Part shown: positions 33,931 to 42,481 of the stretch, in pieces
How the letters are laid out: every line of letters begins with the position of its first letter
Position numbering within the stretch: position 1 is the first letter of the stretch
Assembly (NCBI RefSeq): GCF_001519075.1
Contig: NZ_KQ954246.1
Coordinates: 707,591-771,590 of the forward strand
Origin: Novosphingobium fuchskuhlense
GTDB taxonomy: Bacteria; Pseudomonadota; Alphaproteobacteria; Sphingomonadales; Sphingomonadaceae
Direction of reading: 5' to 3'
DNA: 64,000 bases
Made by a program: the position numbers and the translations under genes
Notes under the pieces: generated by a model
What the model was told of the DNA's origin: nothing
What the model saw: the letters and a program-made list of their open reading frames with translations, nothing else
The model's database searches: none

Positions 33931-35637
33931 TTACTGCTTGGCCTTGAGGGCCGCGCCGAGGATATCGCCCAGCGAAGCGCCGGCTTCCGACGAGCCGTAC
34001 TGTTCCACGGCTTCCTTCTCTTCGGCGAGCTGGCGCGCCTTGACCGAGAAGTTGGGCTTCTTCGAGCGGTCGAAGCCGATGACCATGGCATCGAGCTTCT
34101 GGCCGACCTGGAAGCGGTCCGGACGCTGTTCGTCGCGGTCGCGGCCGAGGTCGGTGCGCTTGATGAAGCCGGTCGCGCCGTCTTCGCCGGCCTGCACTTC
34201 GAGGCCGCCATCGCGGACTTCGAGAACAGTGACGGTGACGACTTCGCCGCGGCGGAGCGAGCCTGCGCCGCCGGCCGAAGCGCCGCCGGCCGCCGGAGCG
34301 CCCTTTTCAAGCTGCTTCATGCCGAGCGAGATGCGCTCCTTCTCCACATCGACGTCGAGCACGATGGCCGAAACCTGCTCGCCCTTGCGGTGCAGCGCCA
34401 GCGCGTCTTCGCCCGAGATGCCCCACGCGATGTCCGACATGTGGACCATGCCGTCCACGTCGCCATCGAGGCCGATGAACAGGCCGAATTCGGTCGCGTT
34501 CTTGACTTCGCCCTCGACGGTCGAGCCGACGGGGTGCGCTTCGGCGAAGGCTTCCCACGGGTTCTGCTGGGCCTGCTTGAGGCCGAGGCTGATGCGGCGC
34601 TTGTCGCTGTCGACCTCGAGCACGAGCACGTCGACTTCTTGCGAGGTCGAGACGATCTTGCCGGGGTGGACGTTCTTCTTGGTCCACGACATTTCCGAAA
34701 CGTGGACGAGGCCTTCGATGCCCGCTTCCAGTTCGACGAACGCGCCGTATTCGGTGATGTTGGTGACAACGCCGTGCAGCTTCGCGCCGACCGGGTACTT
34801 GGCGGCCACGCCATCCCACGGATCGCTTTCAAGCTGCTTCATGCCGAGGCTGATGCGCTGCGTGTCCTGGTTGATGCGGATGATCTGCACCTTCACGGTA
34901 TCGCCGATGGCGATGACTTCGCTGGGGTGGTTGACGCGCTTGTAGCTCATGTCGGTGACATGGAGCAGGCCGTCGATGCCGCCGAGGTCCACGAACGCAC
35001 CGTAATCGGTGATGTTCTTGACCACGCCGTCGATGATCTGGCCTTCCTTGAGGTTCTGGATGAGGCCCGAACGCTGCTCGGCGCGGGTTTCCTCCAGCAC
35101 AGCGCGGCGCGAGACCACGATGTTGCCGCGGCGGCGGTCCATCTTGAGGATCTGGAAAGGCTGCGGCATGTCCATCAGCGGGGTCACGTCGCGCACCGGG
35201 CGGATATCGACCTGCGAGCCGGGCAGGAAGGCCACGGCGCCGTCGAGATCGACGGTGAAGCCGCCCTTGACGCGGCCGAAGATCACGCCCTCGACGCGCT
35301 TGCCTTCGCCGAATTCGGCCTCGAGCTTGTCCCAGGCGGCTTCGCGGCGGGCGCGGTCGCGGCTGAGCATCGCTTCGCCATCGGCGTTCTCGACGCGGTC
35401 GACGTAGACTTCGACTTCATCGCCGACCTTGAGGCCGTGCGGCTGGCCGGGCATCGCGAATTCGCGAAGCGGCACGCGGCCTTCGCTCTTGAGACCGACG
35501 TCGATGACGGCCTTGTCGTTTTCGATGGCGGTGACGGTGCCCTTGACGACCCGGCCTTCAAAGCCGCCATTGGCGGCGCCGCCGAGGGTTTCGTCGAGCA
35601 TCGCGGCGAAATCGTCGCGCGTGGGATGAGATGCCAT
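33931..35637 (-). CDS. rpsA: 30S ribosomal protein S1
   Basis: RNA-binding ribosomal protein that helps mRNAs with structured or weak leaders bind the 30S subunit. The 568-residue protein consists of six S1/OB domains, of which the repeats around GAFVDLGGIDGLLHVTDMSYKRV and GAFVELEAGIEGLVHVSEMSW are clearest. RISLGMKQLESDPW and close variants recur at domain ends. Length is typical. No cmk gene is directly upstream in the 200 bp shown. A good intrinsic terminator follows. It likely has its own strong promoter in the 35640-35820 gap, but I could not place one. Confidence 0.98.
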   Translation of the reverse strand: MASHPTRDDFAAMLDETLGGAANGGFEGRVVKGTVTAIENDKAVIDVGLKSEGRVPLREFAMPGQPHGLKVGDEVEVYVDRVENADGEAMLSRDRARREAAWDKLEAEFGEGKRVEGVIFGRVKGGFTVDLDGAVAFLPGSQVDIRPVRDVTPLMDMPQPFQILKMDRRRGNIVVSRRAVLEETRAEQRSGLIQNLKEGQIIDGVVKNITDYGAFVDLGGIDGLLHVTDMSYKRVNHPSEVIAIGDTVKVQIIRINQDTQRISLGMKQLESDPWDGVAAKYPVGAKLHGVVTNITEYGAFVELEAGIEGLVHVSEMSWTKKNVHPGKIVSTSQEVDVLVLEVDSDKRRISLGLKQAQQNPWEAFAEAHPVGSTVEGEVKNATEFGLFIGLDGDVDGMVHMSDIAWGISGEDALALHRKGEQVSAIVLDVDVEKERISLGMKQLEKGAPAAGGASAGGAGSLRRGEVVTVTVLEVRDGGLEVQAGEDGATGFIKRTDLGRDRDEQRPDRFQVGQKLDAMVIGFDRSKKPNFSVKARQLAEEKEAVEQYGSSEAGASLGDILGAALKAKQ

Positions 35638-35823
35638 TGCTGGTAAGTCCTGTTATCGCTGTTTCCGGCCAGGCGGTTGTCTCCGCCGGTCTTTCACCGG
35701 GCTTCCGCACCATGCGGACCCGGGGCAAGGGGCCGAACCATCTGCCGGGCCGAACGCCATGGCAGATATCCACACCGGAGCAGGCCCCGGCGCAGACGTG
35801 CGGCCCCTAGGTCAGGAGCCTGT

Positions 35824-35847
35824 AAAAAGCAAGCGAAAGCGCCGCTT
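35824..35847 (-). terminator. weak hairpin with T-run after ribH
   Basis: On the minus strand aagcg pairs with cgctt around a 7-nt loop, followed shortly by five T. It starts at the ribH stop codon. The stem is short, so this is a tentative terminator. The rest of the gap to rpsA (35638-35823) holds no gene I can see. Confidence 0.35.
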
Positions 35848-36266
35848 CAGGCGAAACGGCTGCGCAGCGCGAGCAGCACCAGGGCAGCCTTGGCAGCTTC
35901 GCCGCCCTTGTCCTTCTGCGCCGGGTCGGCACGGACCAGCGCCTGCGCCTCGTTCTCCACAGTGAGGATGCCGTTGCCTACAGCGAGCCCGTCCATGGTG
36001 AGGGCCATGACCCCGCGCGCGCTTTCGCCCGCCACGATCTCGAAGTGGTAGGTCTCGCCGCGGATCACCACGCCGATCGCAACATAGCCGTCATACTGGC
36101 CAGACTGGTCGGCCAGCACGATCGCGCCGGGAATTTCCAGCGCCCCGGGGACGGTGATGACCTCGACTGCGTGGCCTTCCGCCTCGAGCGCCGCGCGCGC
36201 GCCGGCGACCAGCATGTCGTTGAGGTCATCGTAGAAGCGGGCCTCGACAATGAGGAACTTTGCCAT
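35847..36266 (-). CDS. ribH: 6,7-dimethyl-8-ribityllumazine synthase
   Basis: Condenses the RibB product dihydroxybutanone phosphate with 5-amino-6-ribitylaminouracil, the penultimate step to riboflavin. The 139-residue protein shows VEARFYDDLNDMLVAGA at the substrate-binding N-terminus, VPGALEIPGAI, GVVIRGETYHFEIVAGESARGVM with the catalytic His, and NGILTVEN. The gene begins 6 bp after the stop of the RibB-type fusion, so the two form an operon whose products act at the same step. Confidence 0.95.
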   Translation of the reverse strand: MAKFLIVEARFYDDLNDMLVAGARAALEAEGHAVEVITVPGALEIPGAIVLADQSGQYDGYVAIGVVIRGETYHFEIVAGESARGVMALTMDGLAVGNGILTVENEAQALVRADPAQKDKGGEAAKAALVLLALRSRFA

Positions 36267-36272
36267 GCGCGC

Positions 36273-37541
36273 TTACTCCGCGGTGATCGGCTGTTCGCCG
36301 ACGATGTTGAGGCCGTAGCCTTCGATGGCGACGATGTTGCGGTGGGAATTGGTGAGCAGGATCATGTCGTGGATGCCGAGATCCGCAAGGATCTGCGCGC
36401 CGATGCCATAGCTGCGCAGGTCCATGTCGCCGGTGCGCCCGGCGATCTCGGCCTGAAGGCCTTCGCTGCCACCGGGCATGAGCAGCACGATAATGCCAGA
36501 GCCCGCCTTGCCGATCTCGCTCATCGCGCGTTGCAGGCTGCGCTTGCGCGGTCCGGGCTGGCCGAGCACATCGGAGAGGATCGAGATGCCGTGCATGCGC
36601 ACGAGGGTCGGCGCGGCAGGGTCGACCGCGCCCTTCTGCAGCACGAGGTGGACGACGCCATCGATCTTGTTGCGGTAGGTCTTGATCGTCCACTCGCCGC
36701 CGTAATCCGAATGGAACGGCTGCTGGTCGATGCATTCGACGAGGTGGTCGTTGCGGCGACGATACTCGATAAGATCGCGGATCGTGCCCATCTTGAGGCC
36801 GTGGCGCCGTGCGAAGGGGACGAGATCGTCCATCCGCGCCATCGTGCCGTCGTCCTTCATGATCTCGCAGATCACGCCCGACGGGTTGAGTCCGGCAAGC
36901 CGCGAGATATCGACCGCCGCTTCGGTGTGGCCGGCGCGGACGAGCACGCCGCCATCGCGCGCGATCAGCGGGAAGACGTGGCCCGGGGTGACGATGTCGT
37001 CCCTGGTCTTTGATGCATCGATCGCCACAGCGACAGTGCGCGCGCGGTCGGCGGCGGAAATGCCGGTGGTCACGCCCTCGCGCGCCTCGATCGAAACGGT
37101 GAAGGCGGTTTCATGGCGCGTGCCGTTGTTGCGGCTCATCAGCTCGAGCCCGAGCTGTTCGGTGCGGGTGCGGGTGAGGGTGAGGCAGATCAGGCCACGC
37201 CCGTGCGTCGCCATGAAGTTGACCGCATCAGGCGTCGCCATCTGCGCGGGGATGACGAGATCGCCCTCGTTTTCGCGGTCCTCGTCGTCGACAAGGATAA
37301 ACATGCGCCCGTTGCGGGCCTCGTCGATGATTTCCTCGATGGGGACAAGCGCGGGCGTGTCGTCGCCTTCGCTCAGCACGCGTTCGAGTTTGGCGAGCGT
37401 GTCGGCGGTCGGATTCCAGCCGGGCAGGCCCGCATCGCGCAGGGTGTTGGCGTGGAGTCCGGCCGCGCGGGCAAGGCCGGAGCGGGACATGCCGCCATCA
37501 ACGATGAGGCGGCGGATGCGATCAATGAGTTCACTGGACAT
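36273..37541 (-). CDS. ribB: HTH-RibB-RibX fusion: 3,4-dihydroxy-2-butanone-4-phosphate synthase with degenerate GTP cyclohydrolase II domain
   Basis: The N-terminal 55 residues form a helix-turn-helix-like domain (LIDRIRRLIVDGGMSRSGLA, then RAAGLHANTLRDAG). The RibB domain follows with DDEDRENEGDLV, FMATHGRGLICLTL and FPLIARDGGVLVRAGHTEAAVDI. The last 200 residues align with GTP cyclohydrolase II (RibA), but the region that should carry the three zinc-binding Cys reads MHGISILSDVLGQPGPRKRS with none. GTP cyclohydrolase activity is therefore doubtful, as in the RibBX proteins known from other proteobacteria. I start at the ATG at 37541; a GTG at 37547 is two codons upstream. A palindrome at 37553-37570 next to the start may be bound by the HTH domain. 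Confidence 0.9.
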   Translation of the reverse strand: MSSELIDRIRRLIVDGGMSRSGLARAAGLHANTLRDAGLPGWNPTADTLAKLERVLSEGDDTPALVPIEEIIDEARNGRMFILVDDEDRENEGDLVIPAQMATPDAVNFMATHGRGLICLTLTRTRTEQLGLELMSRNNGTRHETAFTVSIEAREGVTTGISAADRARTVAVAIDASKTRDDIVTPGHVFPLIARDGGVLVRAGHTEAAVDISRLAGLNPSGVICEIMKDDGTMARMDDLVPFARRHGLKMGTIRDLIEYRRRNDHLVECIDQQPFHSDYGGEWTIKTYRNKIDGVVHLVLQKGAVDPAAPTLVRMHGISILSDVLGQPGPRKRSLQRAMSEIGKAGSGIIVLLMPGGSEGLQAEIAGRTGDMDLRSYGIGAQILADLGIHDMILLTNSHRNIVAIEGYGLNIVGEQPITAE

Positions 37542-37552
37542 GAACACCTAGT

Positions 37553-37570
37553 CTCACATCGCAATGTGAG
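37553..37570. promoter_or_regulatory. palindromic candidate operator upstream of ribB
   Basis: CTCACAT-cgca-ATGTGAG is a perfect 7-bp inverted repeat with a 4-nt centre. It ends 11 bp before the ribB ATG, overlapping the leader. A related half-matching site tcacattgaagtg occurs at 37586-37598. Both could be bound by the HTH domain fused to RibB itself; this is inference. Confidence 0.45.
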
Positions 37571-37712
37571 GTGCAATAGCCAGTATCACATTGAAGTGGG
37601 TAATTTCCGAATTGATTCGCGATTTCAGGAGGTAATCGCGGGTAGGGGTGTCTGCGGGGACACACCTCGGTGCAGGATGCCGCTACGGAATGGGCAAAAT
37701 TTAATTGAGCGG

Positions 37713-37741
37713 TTGACAACGGGATGCGCCTGTTCTGTTCT
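37713..37741 (+). promoter_or_regulatory. possible promoter of the TonB receptor gene
   Basis: A perfect TTGACA at 37713-37718 is followed 17 bp later by TGTTCT, a poor -10 element. It lies about 60 bp before the receptor ATG in the 260-bp gap divergent from ribB. The rest of that gap has a small inverted repeat (cgcgatt with aatcgcg, 37618-37640) and no visible FMN riboswitch. Confidence 0.3.
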
Positions 37742-37801
37742 GTACCCAGAAGGTCGACCCTCAAAAATGATGGGCGCCCGCTGAAGAGAGAGGATACTGA
37801 T

Positions 37802-40753
37802 ATGAGGGGCAAACTTACCCTGCTCGCAGGTGTGTGCGCAGCAGCCGTTGCAACGCCGTCGTTCGCGCAGAGCGCGCAGACCGCCGACAGCGGCCCGGGT
37901 GTCCAGGAAATCATCGTGACCGCTCAGCGCCAGTCGCAGCGCCTGCAGACGGTGCCTATCGCGATCAGCGCCTTCACGGCCGAGAACCTGACCAAGCAGC
38001 AGATCCGCAACCCGCTCGACCTGCAGCTTTCGCTGCCCAACATCACCTTCACCAAGACGAACTTCACCACCTCCAGCTTCACCATCCGCGGCATCGGTGA
38101 CCTTTGCACCGGCGTGACCTGCGACAGCGCGACCGCGATCCACGTGAACGACGCGCCGCAGTTCTTCACCCGCCTGTTCGAAGGCGAGTTCTTCGATCTG
38201 GCGCAGGTCGAAGTGCTGCGCGGTCCGCAGGGCACCCTGTTCGGCCGCAACGCGACCTCGGGCGTGGTCAACTTCCGCACCGCCAAGCCAGACCTCAACG
38301 GTTTCGGCGCTGCCGGTGAAGCGGAATACGGCAACTACAACTCGATCCGCGTGAAGGGCATGATCAACGTGCCGATCAGCGAGACGCTGGCGGTGCGTGC
38401 GGCCGGCTACTACCTGAAGCGCGACGGCTACACGACCAACCTTTACGACAACAAGAAGCTCGACGACCGTGACATGTACGGTCTGCGCGGGTCGCTGACC
38501 TGGCAGCCGAGCTCGTCGACCACGGTCGACATCATGGGCCAGTACTTCCACGAGAAGGACAACCGCCTGCGCATCCAGAAGCAGTACTGCCAGAACGACC
38601 CCACCGGCATTCTGGGCTGCCTCAATTCCACGCGCGGCACCGGCACCACCAACAGCAACGCGCTGCTGGCCGGCATCGTGACCTCGAAGGAATTCTTCGC
38701 GATCCGCGGCCTGCCCACCGCCTTTGCACTTGGCAGCCTCTATGGGCCGAGCATCTACAGCAACGTGGTGAACCCGAAGGATCCACGTCAGGTCAGCACC
38801 GACTTCACGCCGACCTATGAAACCTCTGAAACGATCCTGCAGGGCTCGATCAAGCAGGACATCGGCGACACCTTCAACCTGCGTGTTTCGGGCAACTACC
38901 AGAAGGTCAAGATCGACTCGCAGCAGGACTACAACCTCGCTGTCTCGGATCGCTCGAGCTATGCGCCGGGGCTCGGTGCCTTGGCAGCGGCTGGTGCCGG
39001 TCTGCTCGGGCCTGGCCTCAAGTCGTATCTCGGACCGGTTGCTGCGGCGCTGACCCCCGATGGTCCGGGCGGCAAGCTGTGCACGTCGCTTGGCGAAGCC
39101 AGCGGTACGGGCGTCTTCGGCGGCCACGGCATCTGCGCCAGCACCCCGCTCGATTTCGACCGTTCGGTGCAGAACCAGGAAGCCTGGACCGGAGAAGCGA
39201 TCTTCAGCAGCAAGTTCGAAGGTCCCTTCAACTTCCTGCTGGGCGGCATCTACGGCCAGTACAAGATCAGCGAGAACAGCTACTACGTGAGCTCGTTCGG
39301 GCTTGACTACTTCTCTGGCGTGGTCGGTGCCTTCTCGGCACTGGGCGCGGGCGCACCGCCCTCGTATCTCGCCACTCCGGCCTACCGCAACAACGGCGCC
39401 ACCCGTGAAGGCTACAAGCTGACGACGTGGGGCATCTTCGGTGAAGCCTACTGGAAGTTCAGCGACAAGGTGAAGCTGACGGTCGGTCTGCGCAACAACA
39501 ACGACAAGAAGAACATCACCGCGCGCACCACGCTGTTCAGCTTCCTCGCGCCGCAGGGCAGCACCAACGCCTATGATTCGCCCTTCATCGGCAGCTACGA
39601 CGCCGACCCGGGCCTCGACGGCAACCAGCTGTATCAGGTGCGTACCAGCAAGTTCAACGAGCTGACCGGCCGTGCGGTGCTGGACTTCCAGATCTCGCCG
39701 AACAACCTGATCTACGCCTCGTACTCGCGCGGCTACAAGTCGGGCGGCATCAACCCGCCGCTCTCGCCGATCTTCCAGGTGCCCGAGACCTTCAACCCCG
39801 AATTCGTCGACAGCTTCGAAATCGGTTCGAAGAACACCTTCGGCAACGGTGCGCTGCAGCTGAACCTCACCGGGTTCTACTACAAGTACAAGGACCTGCA
39901 GCTCTCGCGCATCGTCGCGCGCACCTCGGTCAACGACAACGTGAATGCCAACATCTACGGTGTCGAAGCCGAAGCGGTGATCCGTCCGATCCGCCCGCTG
40001 ACGATCAACGCCAACTTCAGCTACCTTCACACCGAAGTGTCGCAGGACAAGCTGCTCTCCAATCCGCGTGACTTTGGTGCGGGCCGCAAGGATGCGGTGA
40101 TCATCAAGGACATCACCAACGCGGCAAACTGCGCGGTCGGCTCGAACTCGAATAACGTTGCGGGCGTCAATGCCTTCGTGAACACGGCCAATGCGCTGAT
40201 CAACGCCGGGCAGATCCCTGGCGTGGTGGGCGGTGCCGGGCTCAAGGGCACCACGGCGTTCCCGGCCAACGGCGGGATCGCATCGACCGGCGCCTACTCG
40301 ATCTGCGCCGTGCTCAGTGCACTTGCGCCGACGGTCGGCAATGCCCCCGGCATCGGCGGCGTGACGGTCTATTCGTCGGGTATCCCGGTGAACATCCGCG
40401 GCAACAAGCTGCCGGGCGCACCGAACGTGAAGTTCTCGGCCGGCGTGCAATACGCCATCCCGGTCAGCAACCTCACGCTCACCCCGCGCTTCGACCTGAC
40501 CTACACCGGCCAGTCGACCGGCACGATCTTCAACGGCCTGCCCGACCGGATCCCGTCGTTCACCCAGATGAACGCCCAGATCCAGCTCGATGGTCCGTCG
40601 AACAAGTGGTACATCCGTGGGTTCATCCAGAACATCACGAACGACAACTCGGTGACCGGTCTCTACGTGACCGACCAGTCCTCGGGTAACTTCACCAACG
40701 TCTTCACGCTTGAACCGCGCCGCTACGGCATCGCCGCCGGCTTCAAGTTCTGA
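37802..40753 (+). CDS. TonB-dependent outer-membrane receptor
   Basis: A 983-residue outer-membrane transporter for a large or scarce nutrient, powered through TonB. The signal peptide GKLTLLAGVCAAAVATPSFAQ is followed by a TonB box (EIIVTAQRQ) and a plug domain with FTIRGIGD and QVEVLRGPQGTLFGRNATSGVVNF. The C-terminal 22-strand barrel ends in a terminal Phe (YGIAAGFKF). I start at the ATG at 37802 with gagagagg upstream. The divergent ribB fusion suggests, but does not prove, a flavin or precursor substrate. The NATSGV plug belongs to the broad FecA/CirA-like group common in sphingomonads. Terminates at 40808. Confidence 0.94.
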   Translation: MRGKLTLLAGVCAAAVATPSFAQSAQTADSGPGVQEIIVTAQRQSQRLQTVPIAISAFTAENLTKQQIRNPLDLQLSLPNITFTKTNFTTSSFTIRGIGDLCTGVTCDSATAIHVNDAPQFFTRLFEGEFFDLAQVEVLRGPQGTLFGRNATSGVVNFRTAKPDLNGFGAAGEAEYGNYNSIRVKGMINVPISETLAVRAAGYYLKRDGYTTNLYDNKKLDDRDMYGLRGSLTWQPSSSTTVDIMGQYFHEKDNRLRIQKQYCQNDPTGILGCLNSTRGTGTTNSNALLAGIVTSKEFFAIRGLPTAFALGSLYGPSIYSNVVNPKDPRQVSTDFTPTYETSETILQGSIKQDIGDTFNLRVSGNYQKVKIDSQQDYNLAVSDRSSYAPGLGALAAAGAGLLGPGLKSYLGPVAAALTPDGPGGKLCTSLGEASGTGVFGGHGICASTPLDFDRSVQNQEAWTGEAIFSSKFEGPFNFLLGGIYGQYKISENSYYVSSFGLDYFSGVVGAFSALGAGAPPSYLATPAYRNNGATREGYKLTTWGIFGEAYWKFSDKVKLTVGLRNNNDKKNITARTTLFSFLAPQGSTNAYDSPFIGSYDADPGLDGNQLYQVRTSKFNELTGRAVLDFQISPNNLIYASYSRGYKSGGINPPLSPIFQVPETFNPEFVDSFEIGSKNTFGNGALQLNLTGFYYKYKDLQLSRIVARTSVNDNVNANIYGVEAEAVIRPIRPLTINANFSYLHTEVSQDKLLSNPRDFGAGRKDAVIIKDITNAANCAVGSNSNNVAGVNAFVNTANALINAGQIPGVVGGAGLKGTTAFPANGGIASTGAYSICAVLSALAPTVGNAPGIGGVTVYSSGIPVNIRGNKLPGAPNVKFSAGVQYAIPVSNLTLTPRFDLTYTGQSTGTIFNGLPDRIPSFTQMNAQIQLDGPSNKWYIRGFIQNITNDNSVTGLYVTDQSSGNFTNVFTLEPRRYGIAAGFKF

Positions 40754-40807
40754 TCGATTGGGGGGAACCGGCCTGGTGCCTGCAAAGGTGCCGGCCGGTC
40801 TGATGCG

Positions 40808-40841
40808 GGCGCCGGGGGGAAACCTCCGGCGCCTTGCTTTT
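40808..40841 (+). terminator. intrinsic terminator of the TonB receptor gene
   Basis: ggcgccgg pairs with ccggcgcc, extended by three inner pairs, around a short a-rich loop, and is followed by ttgctttt. It lies 55 bp past the receptor stop. Confidence 0.75.
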
Positions 40842-40906
40842 GCGTCCCGGTCGGCGGCGCGGGTGTTCGGCGGTTCTACGCCAGCCGCCGTGACGCCGTG
40901 ACGCAG

Positions 40907-40926
40907 GGCAAGGCAAGGCAAGGCAA
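40907..40926. repeat. short tandem repeat of GGCAA
   Basis: Four consecutive copies of the pentamer ggcaa occupy 40907-40926. The surrounding 40842-41030 contains no gene I can recognise. It is too short and spacer-free for a CRISPR array. Confidence 0.8.
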
Positions 40927-41030
40927 GCTAACGGCGGGCACACTCGCGCCCCGCATGCAGAGGCCTGCCGAGCGAGGGCTGACCGAAGCTCGCGCCGATT
41001 GGCTCTTCAACAGATCGGATAAAAGGGGAA

Positions 41031-41075
41031 TGGTGGACGCACTAGGGCTCGAACCTAGGACCCGCTGATTAAGAG
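41031..41075 (-). other. tRNA-Lys(CTT) 3' fragment, left attachment site of the integrated element
   Basis: Read on the minus strand this is the 3' 45 nt of a tRNA: the anticodon loop CTCTTAA, the 3' anticodon strand TCAGC, a complete T arm (CTAGG-TTCGAGC-CCTAG), acceptor strand TGCGTCC, discriminator A and an encoded CCA. Upstream of the anticodon loop the match stops: the 5' anticodon strand, D arm and 5' acceptor strand are missing. This is what an integrase leaves at the distal junction. The complete tRNA gene should lie at the right end of the element, outside the window. Confidence 0.78.
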
Positions 41076-41183
41076 CTGAAATCAGAGGGTCCTAGCGTGT
41101 CCGCACGGGTCCACAAATGGCGGAAATCTGCGATTCAGAGTCCATATTGTTCTTGAAATGTTCTCTAGTATCCAGTACAAAAA

Positions 41184-41198
41184 GCTACCTAGGGTAGC
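41184..41198. promoter_or_regulatory. palindrome upstream of the integrase gene
   Basis: gctacc-tag-ggtagc is a perfect inverted repeat ending 8 bp before the integrase ATG. It could be an operator or a directionality-factor site; it could equally be a structure around the ribosome binding site. Confidence 0.4.
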
Positions 41199-41206
41199 AG
41201 GTACAT

Positions 41207-42481
41207 ATGGCGAACAAAGTGGGGTTGACGGATGCGCGGATCGCAGGGCTGAAGGCCCCAGCGACAGGACAGATTGAGCTCGTGGACGGCATCGTCAACG
41301 GCCTTCGCCTGCGCATCGGCGCAAGTGGTATCAAGACATACATTTTGCGCAAGCGGGTGCAGGGGAAATGGTTGAATATCACGATTGGACGCCATGGCCC
41401 TAGTTTTACTTTGGCCAATGCGCGAAGGAAGGCGCGCGATCTCCTTGTCGACGTGGAGCAAGGCAAGAATATTGCAAGGAAAGAAGGGGCGAAGCGGAAG
41501 GGTACCAAAGGGGTTGGAACTGTTGCCGAGCTCTATGAAATCTACCTTGTTCAGCAGATCGAAGGGAAGAAGCGCAGCGCCCGGGAGTTCGACCGGGTCT
41601 TCCGGAAGTACATTGAGCCTGAGTTGGGCGACCGCCTCGCCGATGCTATCACTCGAAGTGACGTGAGCCGCTTCGTCGAGAAGGTGGCCTTCGAGGGTGG
41701 CAAAGAGACCCTGACCATGGCGCGCATCGTATTTCGCCATCTCTCAACGTTCTACACATGGGCGCTCACCAGGCTCGAGCATTTGCCTGCAAACCCGTGT
41801 CGGGATGCCTGGCGCCCGAAGCGGAGCGAGCCTCGCGACCGCGTAATTAGCGATCGTGAACTCGCGGCATTGTGGCAGGCTGCTGCCGAAGATGGCTTTC
41901 CGTTTGGTCATCTTGTGCAAATGCTTGTTCTTACAGCCCAGCGCAGGGGAGAGGTGCTCGACGCCACTTGCGATGAGTTCGACTTCAAAGCGAAGGTTTG
42001 GACGGTGCCGGGAGACAGAGCGAAAAACGGCAAGGCGAATGTGGTGCCGCTGTCAGCGCAGACCCTTGCGGTCGTCACCGAGATTTTTGCGGCCTCGGGG
42101 ATCGCTCCGGACGACGCTCACAAACAATCGCAAATTCTATTGGCATCCAAGGTCACCAACACGAATAGTGTCAGTGGCCTGTCGAAGGCTTGGAAGCGGA
42201 TACGGGCAAGCGTGGACGAGAAGCTCGGCTATGAAGCTGGGCATTTCACCATGCATGATATTCGCCGGACGGTGGCAACCGGCCTGCAAAGGCTTGGAAT
42301 ACCATTGGTCGTCTCGGAAGCTGTCCTCAATCATCAGTCGGGTTCAGCAATGGCTGGTGTCGCCGGGGTTTATCATCGGCATCAGTACACCAATGAGAAG
42401 CGCGAGGCGCTCGCGCTATGGGGCAGGGAGGTTCTTCACCTCGTCGCGAGATATCCGCCGCAGAAAAATCAGGAAGAATGA
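41207..42481 (+). CDS. tyrosine-type site-specific integrase (DUF4102/P4 type)
   Basis: A 424-residue integrase of the kind that inserts genomic islands into tRNA genes. The N-terminal DUF4102 arm-binding domain begins GLTDARIAGLKAPATGQ and contains LRIGASGIKTYILR. The catalytic domain shows the Arg in TAQRRGEVLD, HDIRRT, the His in NHQSG, and the nucleophile Tyr in the YHRHQY segment. It lies 130 bp from the tRNA-Lys fragment and reads into the element. Its last 13 bp overlap the end of the convergent DUF5818-like gene. It is probably the enzyme that inserted the element. Confidence 0.95.
   Translation: MANKVGLTDARIAGLKAPATGQIELVDGIVNGLRLRIGASGIKTYILRKRVQGKWLNITIGRHGPSFTLANARRKARDLLVDVEQGKNIARKEGAKRKGTKGVGTVAELYEIYLVQQIEGKKRSAREFDRVFRKYIEPELGDRLADAITRSDVSRFVEKVAFEGGKETLTMARIVFRHLSTFYTWALTRLEHLPANPCRDAWRPKRSEPRDRVISDRELAALWQAAAEDGFPFGHLVQMLVLTAQRRGEVLDATCDEFDFKAKVWTVPGDRAKNGKANVVPLSAQTLAVVTEIFAASGIAPDDAHKQSQILLASKVTNTNSVSGLSKAWKRIRASVDEKLGYEAGHFTMHDIRRTVATGLQRLGIPLVVSEAVLNHQSGSAMAGVAGVYHRHQYTNEKREALALWGREVLHLVARYPPQKNQEE

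Noticed and set aside
37548..37801. FMN riboswitch ahead of ribB
   Set aside because: The conserved riboswitch core was looked for on the minus strand and not seen; only small hairpins and a palindrome are present.
37625..40921. 1098-codon minus-strand open frame opposite the TonB receptor
   Set aside because: Low-complexity Arg/Val/Glu composition and complete overlap with a clear receptor gene mark it as a shadow.
40907..40926. CRISPR-like repeat
   Set aside because: Four pentamers without spacers are a simple tandem repeat.
41031..41105. complete tRNA gene
   Set aside because: Only the 3' half matches; the 5' anticodon strand, D arm and 5' acceptor strand are absent, so it is an attachment-site fragment.
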